In this document: in pieces, positions 1 through 7,952 of the stretch | Layout of the letters: each line of letters starts with the position of its first letter | How positions within the stretch are numbered: position 1 is the stretch's first letter | Source: Bacillota bacterium | GTDB lineage: Bacteria > Bacillota > Clostridia > DSM-8532 | Direction: 5' to 3' | NCBI GenBank assembly: GCA_023415205.1 | Contig: JAEZLR010000020.1 | Coordinates: 1 to 64,000, forward strand | DNA length: 64,000 nt | Translations under genes and position numbers: made by a program | Notes under the pieces: generated by a model | Databases searched by the model: none | The model's input: only the letters and a program-made list of their open reading frames with translations | Told to the model about the DNA's origin: nothing

Positions 1-42
1 GTTGTAGTAATATCGGCTTCACAACTATATTCTACCGCATTT

Positions 43-75
43 GACGAGTCTTTTGGACCCGTCTTTTGTGTTTTT
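43..75 (+). terminator. weak intrinsic terminator
   Basis: The arms GACGAGTC and GACCCGTC pair with one mismatch around a five-base loop, and the stem is followed by a T-rich run. It would end transcription entering from a plus-strand gene left of the window. The short open frame over bases 1-84 cannot be identified. Confidence 0.35.
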
Positions 76-85
76 AGGCATTAAA

Positions 86-125
86 AAGAGGCTATCTCAA
101 AGTTTTATTTTGAGACAGCCCCTTT
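86..125. repeat. short inverted repeat of the GCTGTCTCAAAA family; likely bidirectional terminator
   Basis: Two arms, read inwards as AAGAGGCTATCTCAAA and AAGGGGCTGTCTCAAA, differ at two positions and flank a loop of about 8 bases. Read on the minus strand the hairpin is followed by CTCTTTTT, so it should terminate transcription from the DUF192 gene. The arm sequence matches the ends of the longer elements at 4221 and 14478, so this looks like the smallest member of a dispersed MITE-like family. Confidence 0.6.
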
Positions 126-128
126 AAC

Positions 129-248
129 TTATAGCTTTCCCTTACGTGCTTTAATATCACGGGCCTTAAGGGAGATTTCTCCGGTAAACTGATTCTTTTT
201 GAAAGGGTGGATACAGAAGTCTGCGGCTTTTAATAGAAGTTCAGGATG
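129..248 (-). pseudogene. possible remnant of a recJ 3' end
   Basis: Downstream of the DUF192 gene on the same strand, in another frame, 39 codons stay open and end in TAA at 129-131. The peptide contains KKNQFTGEISLKARDIK, which resembles the OB-fold C-terminus of RecJ-type single-strand exonucleases (N-x-F-x-G, then a beta strand and D-I). The upstream frame is closed by TGA and there is no start codon with a ribosome binding site. If the resemblance is real this is the broken tail of a gene whose body has been lost. The match is from memory of the family pattern only, so chance cannot be excluded. Confidence 0.28.
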
Positions 249-574
249 TCACCCACCTTCACAAAGGCAGAGGCATGCAGGGAGGAGGGGAACTCCAAAG
301 CCTTGGTTGCTCCCTTGACAGGCATAACCAAATGAAAAGGGCGAACTCCTCTTTTGATGGCCACAACCTGATTTTCATCGTTTAGGAAAAGGATATCCAG
401 AGGATACCGCATAAAGCAGGTATGAATGGAGTTACAGGAGATGAGAAGAAGTCCGTAATTCCCTTCTTTTCTGCCCATAAGCCCTTTGAATCTGGAAATA
501 AAGGAATCGGCGACGTCTATGGAAATTTGTCTGCCCGAGGGTGCTCTAAAGTTTAGTTGTGTCAGATTACGCAT
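230..574 (-). CDS. DUF192 family protein
   Basis: A 114-residue DUF192 protein. It shows the family hallmarks in order: RFKGLMGR near residue 30, the SIHTCFMRYPLDILFL core near residues 50-65, and ALEFPSS followed by VGDIL at the C-terminus. No signal peptide is evident; many relatives are exported, but this form starts directly with the domain. The ATG at 574 is preferred over an upstream GTG at 583 because AGGTG lies six bases before it. The gene stands alone on the minus strand and ends just before an inverted repeat that can terminate it. The molecular function of DUF192 is not established. Confidence 0.85.
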   Translation of the reverse strand: MRNLTQLNFRAPSGRQISIDVADSFISRFKGLMGRKEGNYGLLLISCNSIHTCFMRYPLDILFLNDENQVVAIKRGVRPFHLVMPVKGATKALEFPSSLHASAFVKVGDILNFY

Positions 575-756
575 ATATATCACCTAATATTAGCATACAC
601 GCTAGGGCCTTTTGGTAAAAATAGGACAAAAGGCCCATATCCCTTGGGACTATTGATCAGACAAACAAATTTTTATTCCGTAATGATCCATAGAAGTGTA
701 GAATCTTCTTAGAGGTAACACTTAAAGCTTTACCGGATTAAGGGCAGATTAAATGT

Positions 757-1284
757 ATGAAGGACTATGAGATCGTCCGACAATGTATTGAAGGGAATAC
801 TGAGGCCTTTGCAGAACTGGTTGAACGCTATCAGCGGCTGATCTATTCTGTAGCCTTTAACTATCTCAAGGACACCGGGAGAGCCGAGGATGCTGTTCAA
901 GAGACTTTTACCAAGGCGTATATCAATCTTCGAAGCTATAATCCCGACTTCAAGTTCTCTACCTGGGTTACAAAAATAGCCTACCATACCTGCATTGACA
1001 TCCTGAGAAAACAAAGAGAGCTGACACCGTTGGAGGATGCTCTGGAGGTAGCCGACAAAGGGATCACCCCTGAGGAAACCGTGCTTTTCAGGGACAGCAA
1101 AAGGAAGCTGGAAGAGCTTATCAATCATTTGGAGCCCAAGTACCGCCAGCCGTTGATGCTCTATCATCTCTCGGGGTTAAAGTATGAGGAGATTGCCAAG
1201 GTTCTAAAGATTCCTATAAGTCTTGTAAAAAACCGTATTTTCAGGGCGAGAAAGATGTTAAAAGAGGCCTTGCAGGGCTATTAA
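757..1284 (+). CDS. ECF-type RNA polymerase sigma factor
   Basis: A 175-residue extracytoplasmic-function sigma factor that directs RNA polymerase to a small regulon. Region 2 (residues about 10-75) contains LIYSVAFNYLKD, the EDAVQETFTKAY segment typical of sigma-2.2, and FSTWVTKIAYHTCIDILRK. Region 4 (about 120-170) contains LMLYHLSGLKYEEIAKVLK and VKNRIFRARKMLK, a helix-turn-helix that reads the -35 element. The length is typical of the SigW/RpoE group. The next gene encodes a zinc-finger anti-sigma factor 32 bp downstream, so the pair is probably co-transcribed and perhaps self-activating. The inducing signal and the regulon cannot be read from the sequence. Confidence 0.9.
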   Translation: MKDYEIVRQCIEGNTEAFAELVERYQRLIYSVAFNYLKDTGRAEDAVQETFTKAYINLRSYNPDFKFSTWVTKIAYHTCIDILRKQRELTPLEDALEVADKGITPEETVLFRDSKRKLEELINHLEPKYRQPLMLYHLSGLKYEEIAKVLKIPISLVKNRIFRARKMLKEALQGY

Positions 1285-1316
1285 GTCCCTACATATCAAT
1301 CCAGGAAAGGGCGGGT

Positions 1317-1868
1317 GTGCTTATGAAATCCTGCTTGAGTGAATTAGACTATCAGAAATATTTGGAGGGGGATCTCTCCGAAAAGGAACTGGGTGAGCTT
1401 CAAGACCATATAGGGGGATGTGTCCCCTGCCGTGCCGAGCTTGAGAGCTGGAAGAAGGTCAAAGAGGCGCTGCTGGCCGCGGAGGATATAGAGGTGCCCT
1501 CCGGTCTTAAGGAAAGGGTCATGGAAAGTGTTCGAAAGGTGAAAATCCAGCCTGCCAGGAAATCCCCGGCCCTCAAAGGGGTTGTGGCCGCTATAGTTGC
1601 CCTGGCTCTGCTTGTCCTAGCGTTCCCTTCCTCTGTCATGCCCCTTTTTGATTCCCTGCGTGAGGGAATGGTTTCCTATCTGTCCCAGCTTCTTTACAGT
1701 ACCCTTTGGCTCATAGGCTTGGATATAAAGACCTTTTTCTCTTTTCTTAAAGCTGCCATGCCATTCCTTCAAAGCTTTACCTGGGTGTTTGCCTCTAGCA
1801 CGCTACTGCTTGTTGTGGGATTCTTCACATTAATTCTGAAAGAAAGAGCTAAACTTAAGGCAAACTGA
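1317..1868 (+). CDS. membrane-bound zinc-finger anti-sigma factor
   Basis: A 183-residue partner of the upstream sigma factor. The N-terminal zf-HC2-type domain carries the zinc-binding pattern HIGGCVPC (H-x3-C-x2-C) near residues 31-38, as in RsiW-type anti-sigma factors. Hydrophobic stretches follow at about 86-105, and again near 128-150 and 155-173, so it sits in the membrane with the sigma-binding domain in the cytoplasm. The GTG at 1317 is preferred because GGAAAGG lies about six bases upstream; ATG at 1323 is the alternative. The several hydrophobic segments are more than the single-pass RsiW form has. Release is presumably by proteolysis or a conformational signal, but no sensor domain is recognisable. 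Confidence 0.82.
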   Translation: MLMKSCLSELDYQKYLEGDLSEKELGELQDHIGGCVPCRAELESWKKVKEALLAAEDIEVPSGLKERVMESVRKVKIQPARKSPALKGVVAAIVALALLVLAFPSSVMPLFDSLREGMVSYLSQLLYSTLWLIGLDIKTFFSFLKAAMPFLQSFTWVFASSTLLLVVGFFTLILKERAKLKAN

Positions 1869-1885
1869 CAAATCGGCAAAACCCC

Positions 1886-1914
1886 TTTTATTTTTAGAAC
1901 CCGTATTGTATAAT
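1886..1914 (+). promoter_or_regulatory. candidate sigma-A promoter for the HPr-like gene
   Basis: TATAAT at 1909-1914 is a perfect -10 box. A weak -35 (TTTTAT, 1886-1891) lies 17 bases upstream. It sits in the 148-base gap between the anti-sigma gene and the HPr-like gene. Confidence 0.42.
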
Positions 1915-2016
1915 ATTGAATGAATGAAAAGCCTATTGGGTTGTCCTCAATATGAGAATGCATACGACACAATAAAACGTCGTTACACTTGGTAACAGCC
2001 AGGAGGAATATACGCC

Positions 2017-2280
2017 ATGATATCTAAAGAAGTGACGATATTGAGCAAAAACGGTCTGGAATCGAAAATGGCTGCAAGGCTAATTCAAAAAGCTTCCAGC
2101 TATGAGGCCAATATCTGGATTCAAAAGGATGAACGCAAAGCAAATGCAAAAAGTCTTCTAGGACTTTTATCTCTGGGTATCAGTCCGGGTGACGAAATCA
2201 CCATCATTACAGACGGAAGAGATGAGGCTACTGCTTTGAGTGAGCTTGAGGCATTTGCCAACAAAGGATTGACTGAATAG
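2017..2280 (+). CDS. HPr-like (Crh-type) protein lacking the catalytic histidine
   Basis: An 87-residue protein with the HPr fold signature: GLESKMAARLIQKAS at residues 13-27, KSLLGLLSLGI at 45-55, and a GRDEATAL segment near the end. In a true PTS phosphocarrier residue 15 is the phosphorylated histidine; here it is Glu15, while the regulatory serine Ser46 is kept. Bacillus Crh is the known precedent (Gln15, Ser46), acting with CcpA in catabolite control instead of sugar transport. A Crh-like regulatory role is therefore inferred. The gene has its own promoter candidate and is followed by a strong terminator, so it is probably monocistronic. A good AGGAGG site precedes the ATG. Confidence 0.8.
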   Translation: MISKEVTILSKNGLESKMAARLIQKASSYEANIWIQKDERKANAKSLLGLLSLGISPGDEITIITDGRDEATALSELEAFANKGLTE

Positions 2281-2297
2281 TCATAGGTCTTAAGGGT

Positions 2298-2324
2298 GCC
2301 GGCGATATTGCCGGCCTTTTTGTT
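2298..2324 (+). terminator. intrinsic terminator after the HPr-like gene
   Basis: A perfect GCCGGC...GCCGGC stem (2298-2303 with 2310-2315) and six-base loop are followed by CTTTTTGTTTT. It separates this gene from uvrC and shows that an ATG at 2327 lies in the terminator tail and is unlikely to be the uvrC start. Confidence 0.85.
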
Positions 2325-2383
2325 TTATGTCCCATCGTTCAGGATGGGACAAATTCGCAACCTGCCATAAGGGGGTGAAGCCA

Positions 2384-4219
2384 TTGGCCTCCATCAGTGA
2401 GACCTTGAAAAATCTGCCCGATGCACCGGGTGTATATATCATGCGTGACTGTGACGATACGGTGATCTATGTGGGAAAGGCAAAAATCCTTAAGAACAGG
2501 GTTAAGTCCTATTTCCAGCACCGTGAAGACCGGGATATAAAAACGGCTCAATTGGTTTCCAGTGTAGAATCCCTTGAGTATATCGTGACCCACACTGAGG
2601 CCGAGGCGTTAATCCTTGAAAACACACTCATAAAACGCTATAAACCCAAATATAACATTCTTTTGAAGGATGACAAGACCTATCCTCATATTCGTATAAC
2701 CCTTCAGGAGGATTTCCCCAAAATAGAAGTAACCCGCAAGATTCAAAAAGATGGCGCCAAGTATCTGGGGACCTTTGTAAAAATGACTGCGGTGAGGGAG
2801 TCCCTTGAGCTGTTGAGGCGTCTGTTTCCCATTAGGACCTGCAACAGGCAGATTACCGGAGAGAAAGTACAGAGGCCTTGCCTCTATCATCATATTGGTC
2901 TGTGTGCAGCCCCCTGTGCCGGAAATATATCTAAGGAAGAATACGGGGAGCTTATCAGGAATGCCGTCGCTTTTCTGGAAGGTCGTCAGGATGATGTCAT
3001 TAAGAAGCTTGAGGCCGAGATGGAGCGCTTGTCCGCCAACCTGGAATTTGAAAAGGCGGCATCCGTCAGGGACAGACTCAGGAATATCCATGAGCTTTAT
3101 ACCAAGCAGGCCGTATCCTCTACAAAGTTCGATGAAAGAGATGTGATCGCCTTATACTCGGATCAGTGGCACTGTGCCGCCAGCGTGCTTTCCATCAGGG
3201 GCGGCAAGCTCATAGGAAAGCGGGCCTTTGTCCTTGAAGGGATGGGGGCGGCCCCCGTAAGCGAGGCCATAGAATCCTTTGTTATGCAGTATTATGAGGC
3301 CAACAACGAGGTGCCTAAGGAAGTGGCCCTACAATGGGAGCCTGAATCCTTGGAAGCTCTGACCGACTGGCTGACCAAAAAACGGAGCGGCAAAGTGTCC
3401 CTTATCGTTCCTCAAAGGGGTGTCAAAGCTGAGCTGGTGGATATGGCTGAGCAAAACGCCAGGGAAGAGCTAGAGCTCTATAAGAGGGATGTTCTGGCTG
3501 CCCAGAGCAAATCCCTTGAGGCCTTAAGAAAGCTCAAGGAGGCGTTAAGGCTGGAAAAGCTTCCGATGACCATTGAGGCCTATGATATTTCCAATACGGG
3601 CAATACTGAGATTGTATCCTCCATGGTGGTCTTTCGCGAGGGGCAGGCCGACACCCGGCTTTACAGGCGCTTTAAAATGAAGGTTATCACCGAGCAGAAT
3701 GACTACGGCAGCATGCAGGAGACCCTACTGCGACGTTTTAACCGTTATCTTTCAGGAACCCAGGACGAGTCTTTTTCGGTGCTTCCCGATCTTATCCTGG
3801 TAGATGGGGGCGCCCAGCATGTAGGTGCGGCCAGAGAGGTTCTTAAGGATCTGGGCCTTGAGGTTCCGGTCTGGGGCATGGCCAAGGATGACAAGCATCG
3901 GTCCCATCGTCTGGTCAATGGTGTCACGGGCATTGAGCTTTCCCGGGACAGCGATATCCTGCGCTTTATTGCCTCAGTTCAGAACGAAGCCCATCGCTAT
4001 GCACTGCAATATAACAAGAGCCTTCGAAAGAAGCGTATGGAAAAATCAGTGCTGGATGACATTGAAGGCATTGGCCCTTCACGCAAAAAGAGCCTTCTCA
4101 AGGCCTTCGGATCTGTCAAAAAGCTTACGGCAGCCAAGGTTGAGGATATTGCCAAGGTGGAGGGGATCAGCCCCAAGCTGGCAGCGCTTATTAAGGCAAG
4201 ACTCAGCGAGAAAGGATGA
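2384..4219 (+). CDS. uvrC: excinuclease ABC subunit C
   Basis: UvrC makes the two incisions either side of a DNA lesion in nucleotide excision repair, after UvrA-UvrB loading. The 611 residues show the GIY-YIG nuclease near the N-terminus (PGVYIMRD, then VIYVGKAK), a UVR coiled segment at about 203-235 (LEFEKAASVRDRL), the RNase H-like second nuclease region (EAYDISNTGNTE, then LILVDGGAQH) and a C-terminal helix-hairpin-helix pair (DDIEGIGPSRKKSLL). The TTG at 2384 is chosen because AAGGGGGTGA ends six bases before it and the product then begins like other UvrC proteins; a longer frame from 2327 would start inside a terminator. mfd follows, so both serve excision repair. Confidence 0.93.
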   Translation: MASISETLKNLPDAPGVYIMRDCDDTVIYVGKAKILKNRVKSYFQHREDRDIKTAQLVSSVESLEYIVTHTEAEALILENTLIKRYKPKYNILLKDDKTYPHIRITLQEDFPKIEVTRKIQKDGAKYLGTFVKMTAVRESLELLRRLFPIRTCNRQITGEKVQRPCLYHHIGLCAAPCAGNISKEEYGELIRNAVAFLEGRQDDVIKKLEAEMERLSANLEFEKAASVRDRLRNIHELYTKQAVSSTKFDERDVIALYSDQWHCAASVLSIRGGKLIGKRAFVLEGMGAAPVSEAIESFVMQYYEANNEVPKEVALQWEPESLEALTDWLTKKRSGKVSLIVPQRGVKAELVDMAEQNAREELELYKRDVLAAQSKSLEALRKLKEALRLEKLPMTIEAYDISNTGNTEIVSSMVVFREGQADTRLYRRFKMKVITEQNDYGSMQETLLRRFNRYLSGTQDESFSVLPDLILVDGGAQHVGAAREVLKDLGLEVPVWGMAKDDKHRSHRLVNGVTGIELSRDSDILRFIASVQNEAHRYALQYNKSLRKKRMEKSVLDDIEGIGPSRKKSLLKAFGSVKKLTAAKVEDIAKVEGISPKLAALIKARLSEKG

Positions 4220-4220
4220 A

Positions 4221-4281
4221 GGGCTGTTTTCAAAACAGTAAACATCATGGCTTATCATAAGTCTAACTTTTGAGTCAGCCA
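4221..4281. repeat. MITE-like inverted-repeat element (short form)
   Basis: The element begins two bases after the uvrC stop. The ends are GGGCTGTTTTCAAAACAG on the left and, in reverse complement, GGCTGACTCAAAAGTTAG on the right. The reverse complement shares the segment TCAAAAGTTAGA plus ATGATAAGCCATG with the left half of the element at 14478, allowing a few changes. It has no coding capacity. By position it probably serves as a transcription stop after uvrC. Confidence 0.6.
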
Positions 4282-4379
4282 CTCTTGCTTGCATTATAAA
4301 AGGGATAAAGATATAGTATCCTTATGGAATTTTGTAATAAGGTCATAATACTATGGAGTTCACTCGTAAAGAGGTTATC

Positions 4380-7300
4380 ATGAGACATATCACTTCCCTA
4401 TTAAGCCATTCAGATTCTGTCCGCCAATTAATCCGGCTGGCCAAGACTGGCACCGATGCCTTAATATATGGTGTATCCGATGCCCAAAAAAGACATCTTG
4501 CCTACGCGCTCTCCGAAATCTCGGGAATGAGGGGGCTTTATGTGGCCTGGAATGAAATGCAGGCCCGGCAGGCCTATGCCGATCTTTCCTTTCTTACTCA
4601 GGATCAGGCCGTTTATCTTTCCAATAAAGAGATTATGCTCTATGATGTGGAGGCCCGAAGCTTTGAGCAGACCTATGGGCGTATTGCCTCGCTGGTTAGA
4701 ATTCTAGAAAAGGATTACAAATTCATTGTCACTTCTGCCGAAGCCCTGATGCATTTTTTAATGCCCCCCGAGGCTTTCCGAAAGCACCTGATTATCCTCA
4801 AACGGGGGGACTCCTTTGAAAGCAGCCTCCTTGAAGAAAAGCTTCTGGAGTTGGGCTATGAGCGTGTTGAGAAGGTGGAAAGCCGAGGTCAATATGCCCG
4901 CCGTGGGGGTATTCTGGATATCTATCCCATCAATACCGAATCACCCTGCCGAATTGAATTCTTTGATATTGAGATCGATTCCATGAGGTGGTTCTCAGCA
5001 GAAAACCAAAGGTCGACGGGTCAATGCGAGGCCCTGTCCATCTATCCGGCACGGGAAATAGTCTACTCAAGGAATGAAACCGATGCCATTGCCTTACGCA
5101 TTGAGAGAGCCTTGGAGGAGACCCTCCCTCGTGTTTCCTCAGAGATAAGACCACTTTTAAAGAAGAATATCCTGCGTTATGTGGAGAAGCTTCATGACAG
5201 CCATTACTTTACGGGAGTGGATAAATTCATACCCTATCTACTCGAGGAAAAGGCCCACTTGTTTGACTATTTGGAAGAAAAGCACCTGGTGCTTTTCGAG
5301 GAGCCTGAGAGAACCCGGGAGAGAATGGAAAATGAACAGGAGGAACTGAATAACCTGTGTGAGACGCTGCTGGAAAAAGGGATGATTCTTAAGGACACCT
5401 TCTCCATGCTGTACGATCTTGAAACACTTATGGCTGGGGCCGCAAAAAACAGCCTCATGACGCTGGCTCCTTTTGAGGAAAGCCGACCGCTGACTGGGCA
5501 CGAAACCATAAAAATCCCTGTTGAAGGCTCCAGCATCAGTCCCTATAACGGGAAGCTGGATCTTCTAAGTGATGATATAAGAAAATGGACATGGGAAGGG
5601 TACAGGGTAATGATTCTCTGTTCCTCTGAGGATCGTATCCCACGGCTCATAGAAGAGCTTAGGGATAAGGAGGTTATCGCCAGGCATCTTAAAGATGATT
5701 TGGCCTGGCCTGAAGAATTTCCGGTGGTGGAGTACGGCCATTTACAAACCGGCTTTATTTACAGAGAAGAGAAACTGGTTATTGTTACCGAAAGTGATAT
5801 CGCCACCAGCCGTGGTCGTCATACCAAGCGTAAAGCCCATGAGAAGGGAAAGCGCATTTCATCGTTTACCGATCTCAAGGTGGGGGACTATGTGGTTCAC
5901 CAGGCTCATGGTATCGGTGTTTATAACGGCATTGAACAGCTCATGGTGGAGAATGTACGCAAGGACTATCTAAAGATATCCTATAAGGATGGGGGCACAC
6001 TCTATATCCCCACCACAAGCATGGATCTCATCCAAAAATATATCGGCTCAGAGGGACGGGAGCCCAGGCTTAATAAGCTAGGAGGCACCGAATGGGCCAA
6101 GGCCAAGAGCCGAGTGAAGGAATCCCTGCGAGTCCTGGCTGACGGGCTTATCCGCATTCAGGCCGAAAGGCGCAATAGGAAGGGTCATGCCTTCTTGGCG
6201 GATACAGTATGGCAAAGTCAGTTTGAGGAAGCGTTCACCTATGAGGAAACCCCCGATCAACTGCGTTGTATTGAGGAAATTAAACGGGATATGGAAGCTG
6301 AGACCATTATGGATAGGCTCCTTTGTGGTGATGTGGGCTATGGAAAGACGGAGGTGGCGCTTCGGGCGGTTTTTAAAGCGGTCATGGATGGTAAGCAGGC
6401 CGCCTTCCTGGTACCGACCACCGTGCTGGCCTCCCAGCATTTTGATAACTTTAAGAAGCGCTTTGCAGGCTTTCCTATGAGGGTGGAGATGCTCAGCCGT
6501 TTTAAGACGGACGGGGAGCACAAGAGCATTGTTAAGGATCTTAAGAGCGGAAGTATTGATGTATTGGTCGGCACCCATATGATGCTGGCTGAATCGGTCA
6601 AGTTTAAGGATCTTGGCTTGTTGGTGGTAGACGAGGAGCAGCGTTTTGGTGTTGAGCACAAGGAGACCATCAAAGCTCGCTATCCCACCGTGGACATTCT
6701 TACCCTGTCGGCCACACCCATCCCACGGACTTTGAATATGTCCCTGTCGGGAATACGGGATATCAGTACCCTTGAAGATCCGCCGGAGCACCGCTATCCG
6801 GTACAGACCTATGTGGTGGAATACCGGGAGGACATTATCCGTGACGCCATTCACCGGGAACTGGCCAGAGGGGGGCAGGTCTTCTATTTGTTTAACCGAG
6901 TTCACGGCATACACTCAAAAATGGCTCAGATTCAGGCACTTGTTCCTGAGGCCCAGGTGGGCTATGCCCATGGGCAAATGGGGGAGCGGGAGCTGGAACG
7001 GGTTATTCAATCCTTTATTGACAAGGAGTTTGATGTGTTGGTGTGCACCACCATTATCGAGTCGGGTATTGATATGCCCAATGTGAATACCATCATTGTG
7101 GAGGATGCCGATCGACTGGGCCTGGCTCAGCTCTACCAGCTCAGGGGGAGGGTGGGGCGTTCCAACCGTTTGGCCTATGCCTACCTGACCTATAGGCGGG
7201 ATAAGGTGCTCAATGAGATTGCTGAAAAGCGACTTAAAGCCATTAAGGAATTTACCGAATTTGGATCGGGCTTTAAGATTGCCATGCGGGATCTTCAGAT

Positions 7301-7889
7301 CCGTGGCGCGGGGAATTTACTGGGGCCCGAGCAGCACGGGCATATGGAATCAGTGGGTTATGACATGTATCTAAAGCTATTGGATGAAACAGTCACAGAG
7401 CTTAAAGGGGAGCATGTCACCAACAGGGCTCTTGACACCACGGTAGAGCTTCGAATGAGTGCCTATATTGATGCCAAGTATATCGAGGACGAGAATCAGA
7501 GAATTGATATGTACCGTAGCATTGCCGCCATAGAGACGGCCGAGGAAATTCTGGATACACAGGACGAGCTGATTGACAGATATGGGGATATTCCCGATGA
7601 AACGGCTACCCTCATCGAGGTGGCCTATATTAAGAACCTGGCTGCCAGCTTGGGTTTTGCTTCCATAAAGGATAAGGACGAAGCGGTTTTATTTTACTTT
7701 TCTGACCAATCAGGCCTTCCCCTTGAGAAGATTGGTGAATTAATGGGCAAATGGCGTGGCAAACTGATGTTTAGCGCAGGAAAGCAGCCCTACCTTTCTC
7801 TGAGAGTAAAAAATGAAAAAGATCGCGAAATATTGAGCAATATTAAGATTTTATTACAAGACCTACAGAAATTGCAGTTAAGGGCCTGA
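4380..7889 (+). CDS. mfd: transcription-repair coupling factor
   Basis: Mfd pushes stalled RNA polymerase off DNA lesions and recruits UvrA. The 1169-residue protein carries a UvrB-like N-terminal part with RRGGILDIYP near 165, a CarD-like RNA polymerase interaction domain near 495 (VGDYVVHQAHGIGVYNG), a superfamily 2 translocase with Walker A GDVGYGKTE near 650, the DEEQ box near 750 and motif VI QLRGRVGRS near 925, and a C-terminal TRCF domain. ATG 4380 has AGAGG five bases upstream; ATG 4353 gives nine more residues but a poorer site. It lies downstream of uvrC, separated by a MITE-like repeat. Confidence 0.95.
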   Translation: MRHITSLLSHSDSVRQLIRLAKTGTDALIYGVSDAQKRHLAYALSEISGMRGLYVAWNEMQARQAYADLSFLTQDQAVYLSNKEIMLYDVEARSFEQTYGRIASLVRILEKDYKFIVTSAEALMHFLMPPEAFRKHLIILKRGDSFESSLLEEKLLELGYERVEKVESRGQYARRGGILDIYPINTESPCRIEFFDIEIDSMRWFSAENQRSTGQCEALSIYPAREIVYSRNETDAIALRIERALEETLPRVSSEIRPLLKKNILRYVEKLHDSHYFTGVDKFIPYLLEEKAHLFDYLEEKHLVLFEEPERTRERMENEQEELNNLCETLLEKGMILKDTFSMLYDLETLMAGAAKNSLMTLAPFEESRPLTGHETIKIPVEGSSISPYNGKLDLLSDDIRKWTWEGYRVMILCSSEDRIPRLIEELRDKEVIARHLKDDLAWPEEFPVVEYGHLQTGFIYREEKLVIVTESDIATSRGRHTKRKAHEKGKRISSFTDLKVGDYVVHQAHGIGVYNGIEQLMVENVRKDYLKISYKDGGTLYIPTTSMDLIQKYIGSEGREPRLNKLGGTEWAKAKSRVKESLRVLADGLIRIQAERRNRKGHAFLADTVWQSQFEEAFTYEETPDQLRCIEEIKRDMEAETIMDRLLCGDVGYGKTEVALRAVFKAVMDGKQAAFLVPTTVLASQHFDNFKKRFAGFPMRVEMLSRFKTDGEHKSIVKDLKSGSIDVLVGTHMMLAESVKFKDLGLLVVDEEQRFGVEHKETIKARYPTVDILTLSATPIPRTLNMSLSGIRDISTLEDPPEHRYPVQTYVVEYREDIIRDAIHRELARGGQVFYLFNRVHGIHSKMAQIQALVPEAQVGYAHGQMGERELERVIQSFIDKEFDVLVCTTIIESGIDMPNVNTIIVEDADRLGLAQLYQLRGRVGRSNRLAYAYLTYRRDKVLNEIAEKRLKAIKEFTEFGSGFKIAMRDLQIRGAGNLLGPEQHGHMESVGYDMYLKLLDETVTELKGEHVTNRALDTTVELRMSAYIDAKYIEDENQRIDMYRSIAAIETAEEILDTQDELIDRYGDIPDETATLIEVAYIKNLAASLGFASIKDKDEAVLFYFSDQSGLPLEKIGELMGKWRGKLMFSAGKQPYLSLRVKNEKDREILSNIKILLQDLQKLQLRA

Positions 7890-7952
7890 TTTATTATAAT
7901 ATTGTTTGGAAAGGGTACATTTTTATTGATGCTAGAAAAAAGGGTGGAATTT

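Noticed and set aside
1..84. Short open frame at the left edge
   Set aside because: Too short, no recognisable product, and it reads into a terminator-like hairpin; cannot be called the end of a gene.
2327..2383. ATG at 2327 as the start of uvrC
   Set aside because: It lies in the tail of a strong terminator and adds residues not seen in UvrC; the TTG at 2384 has a strong ribosome binding site.
2609..3091. A 160-codon minus-strand frame opposite uvrC
   Set aside because: Antisense to conserved UvrC sequence without recognisable motifs.
6078..6914. A 278-codon open frame on the minus strand opposite mfd
   Set aside because: It is wholly antisense to a well-conserved part of mfd, shows no family features and no ribosome binding site; it reflects the codon bias of mfd.
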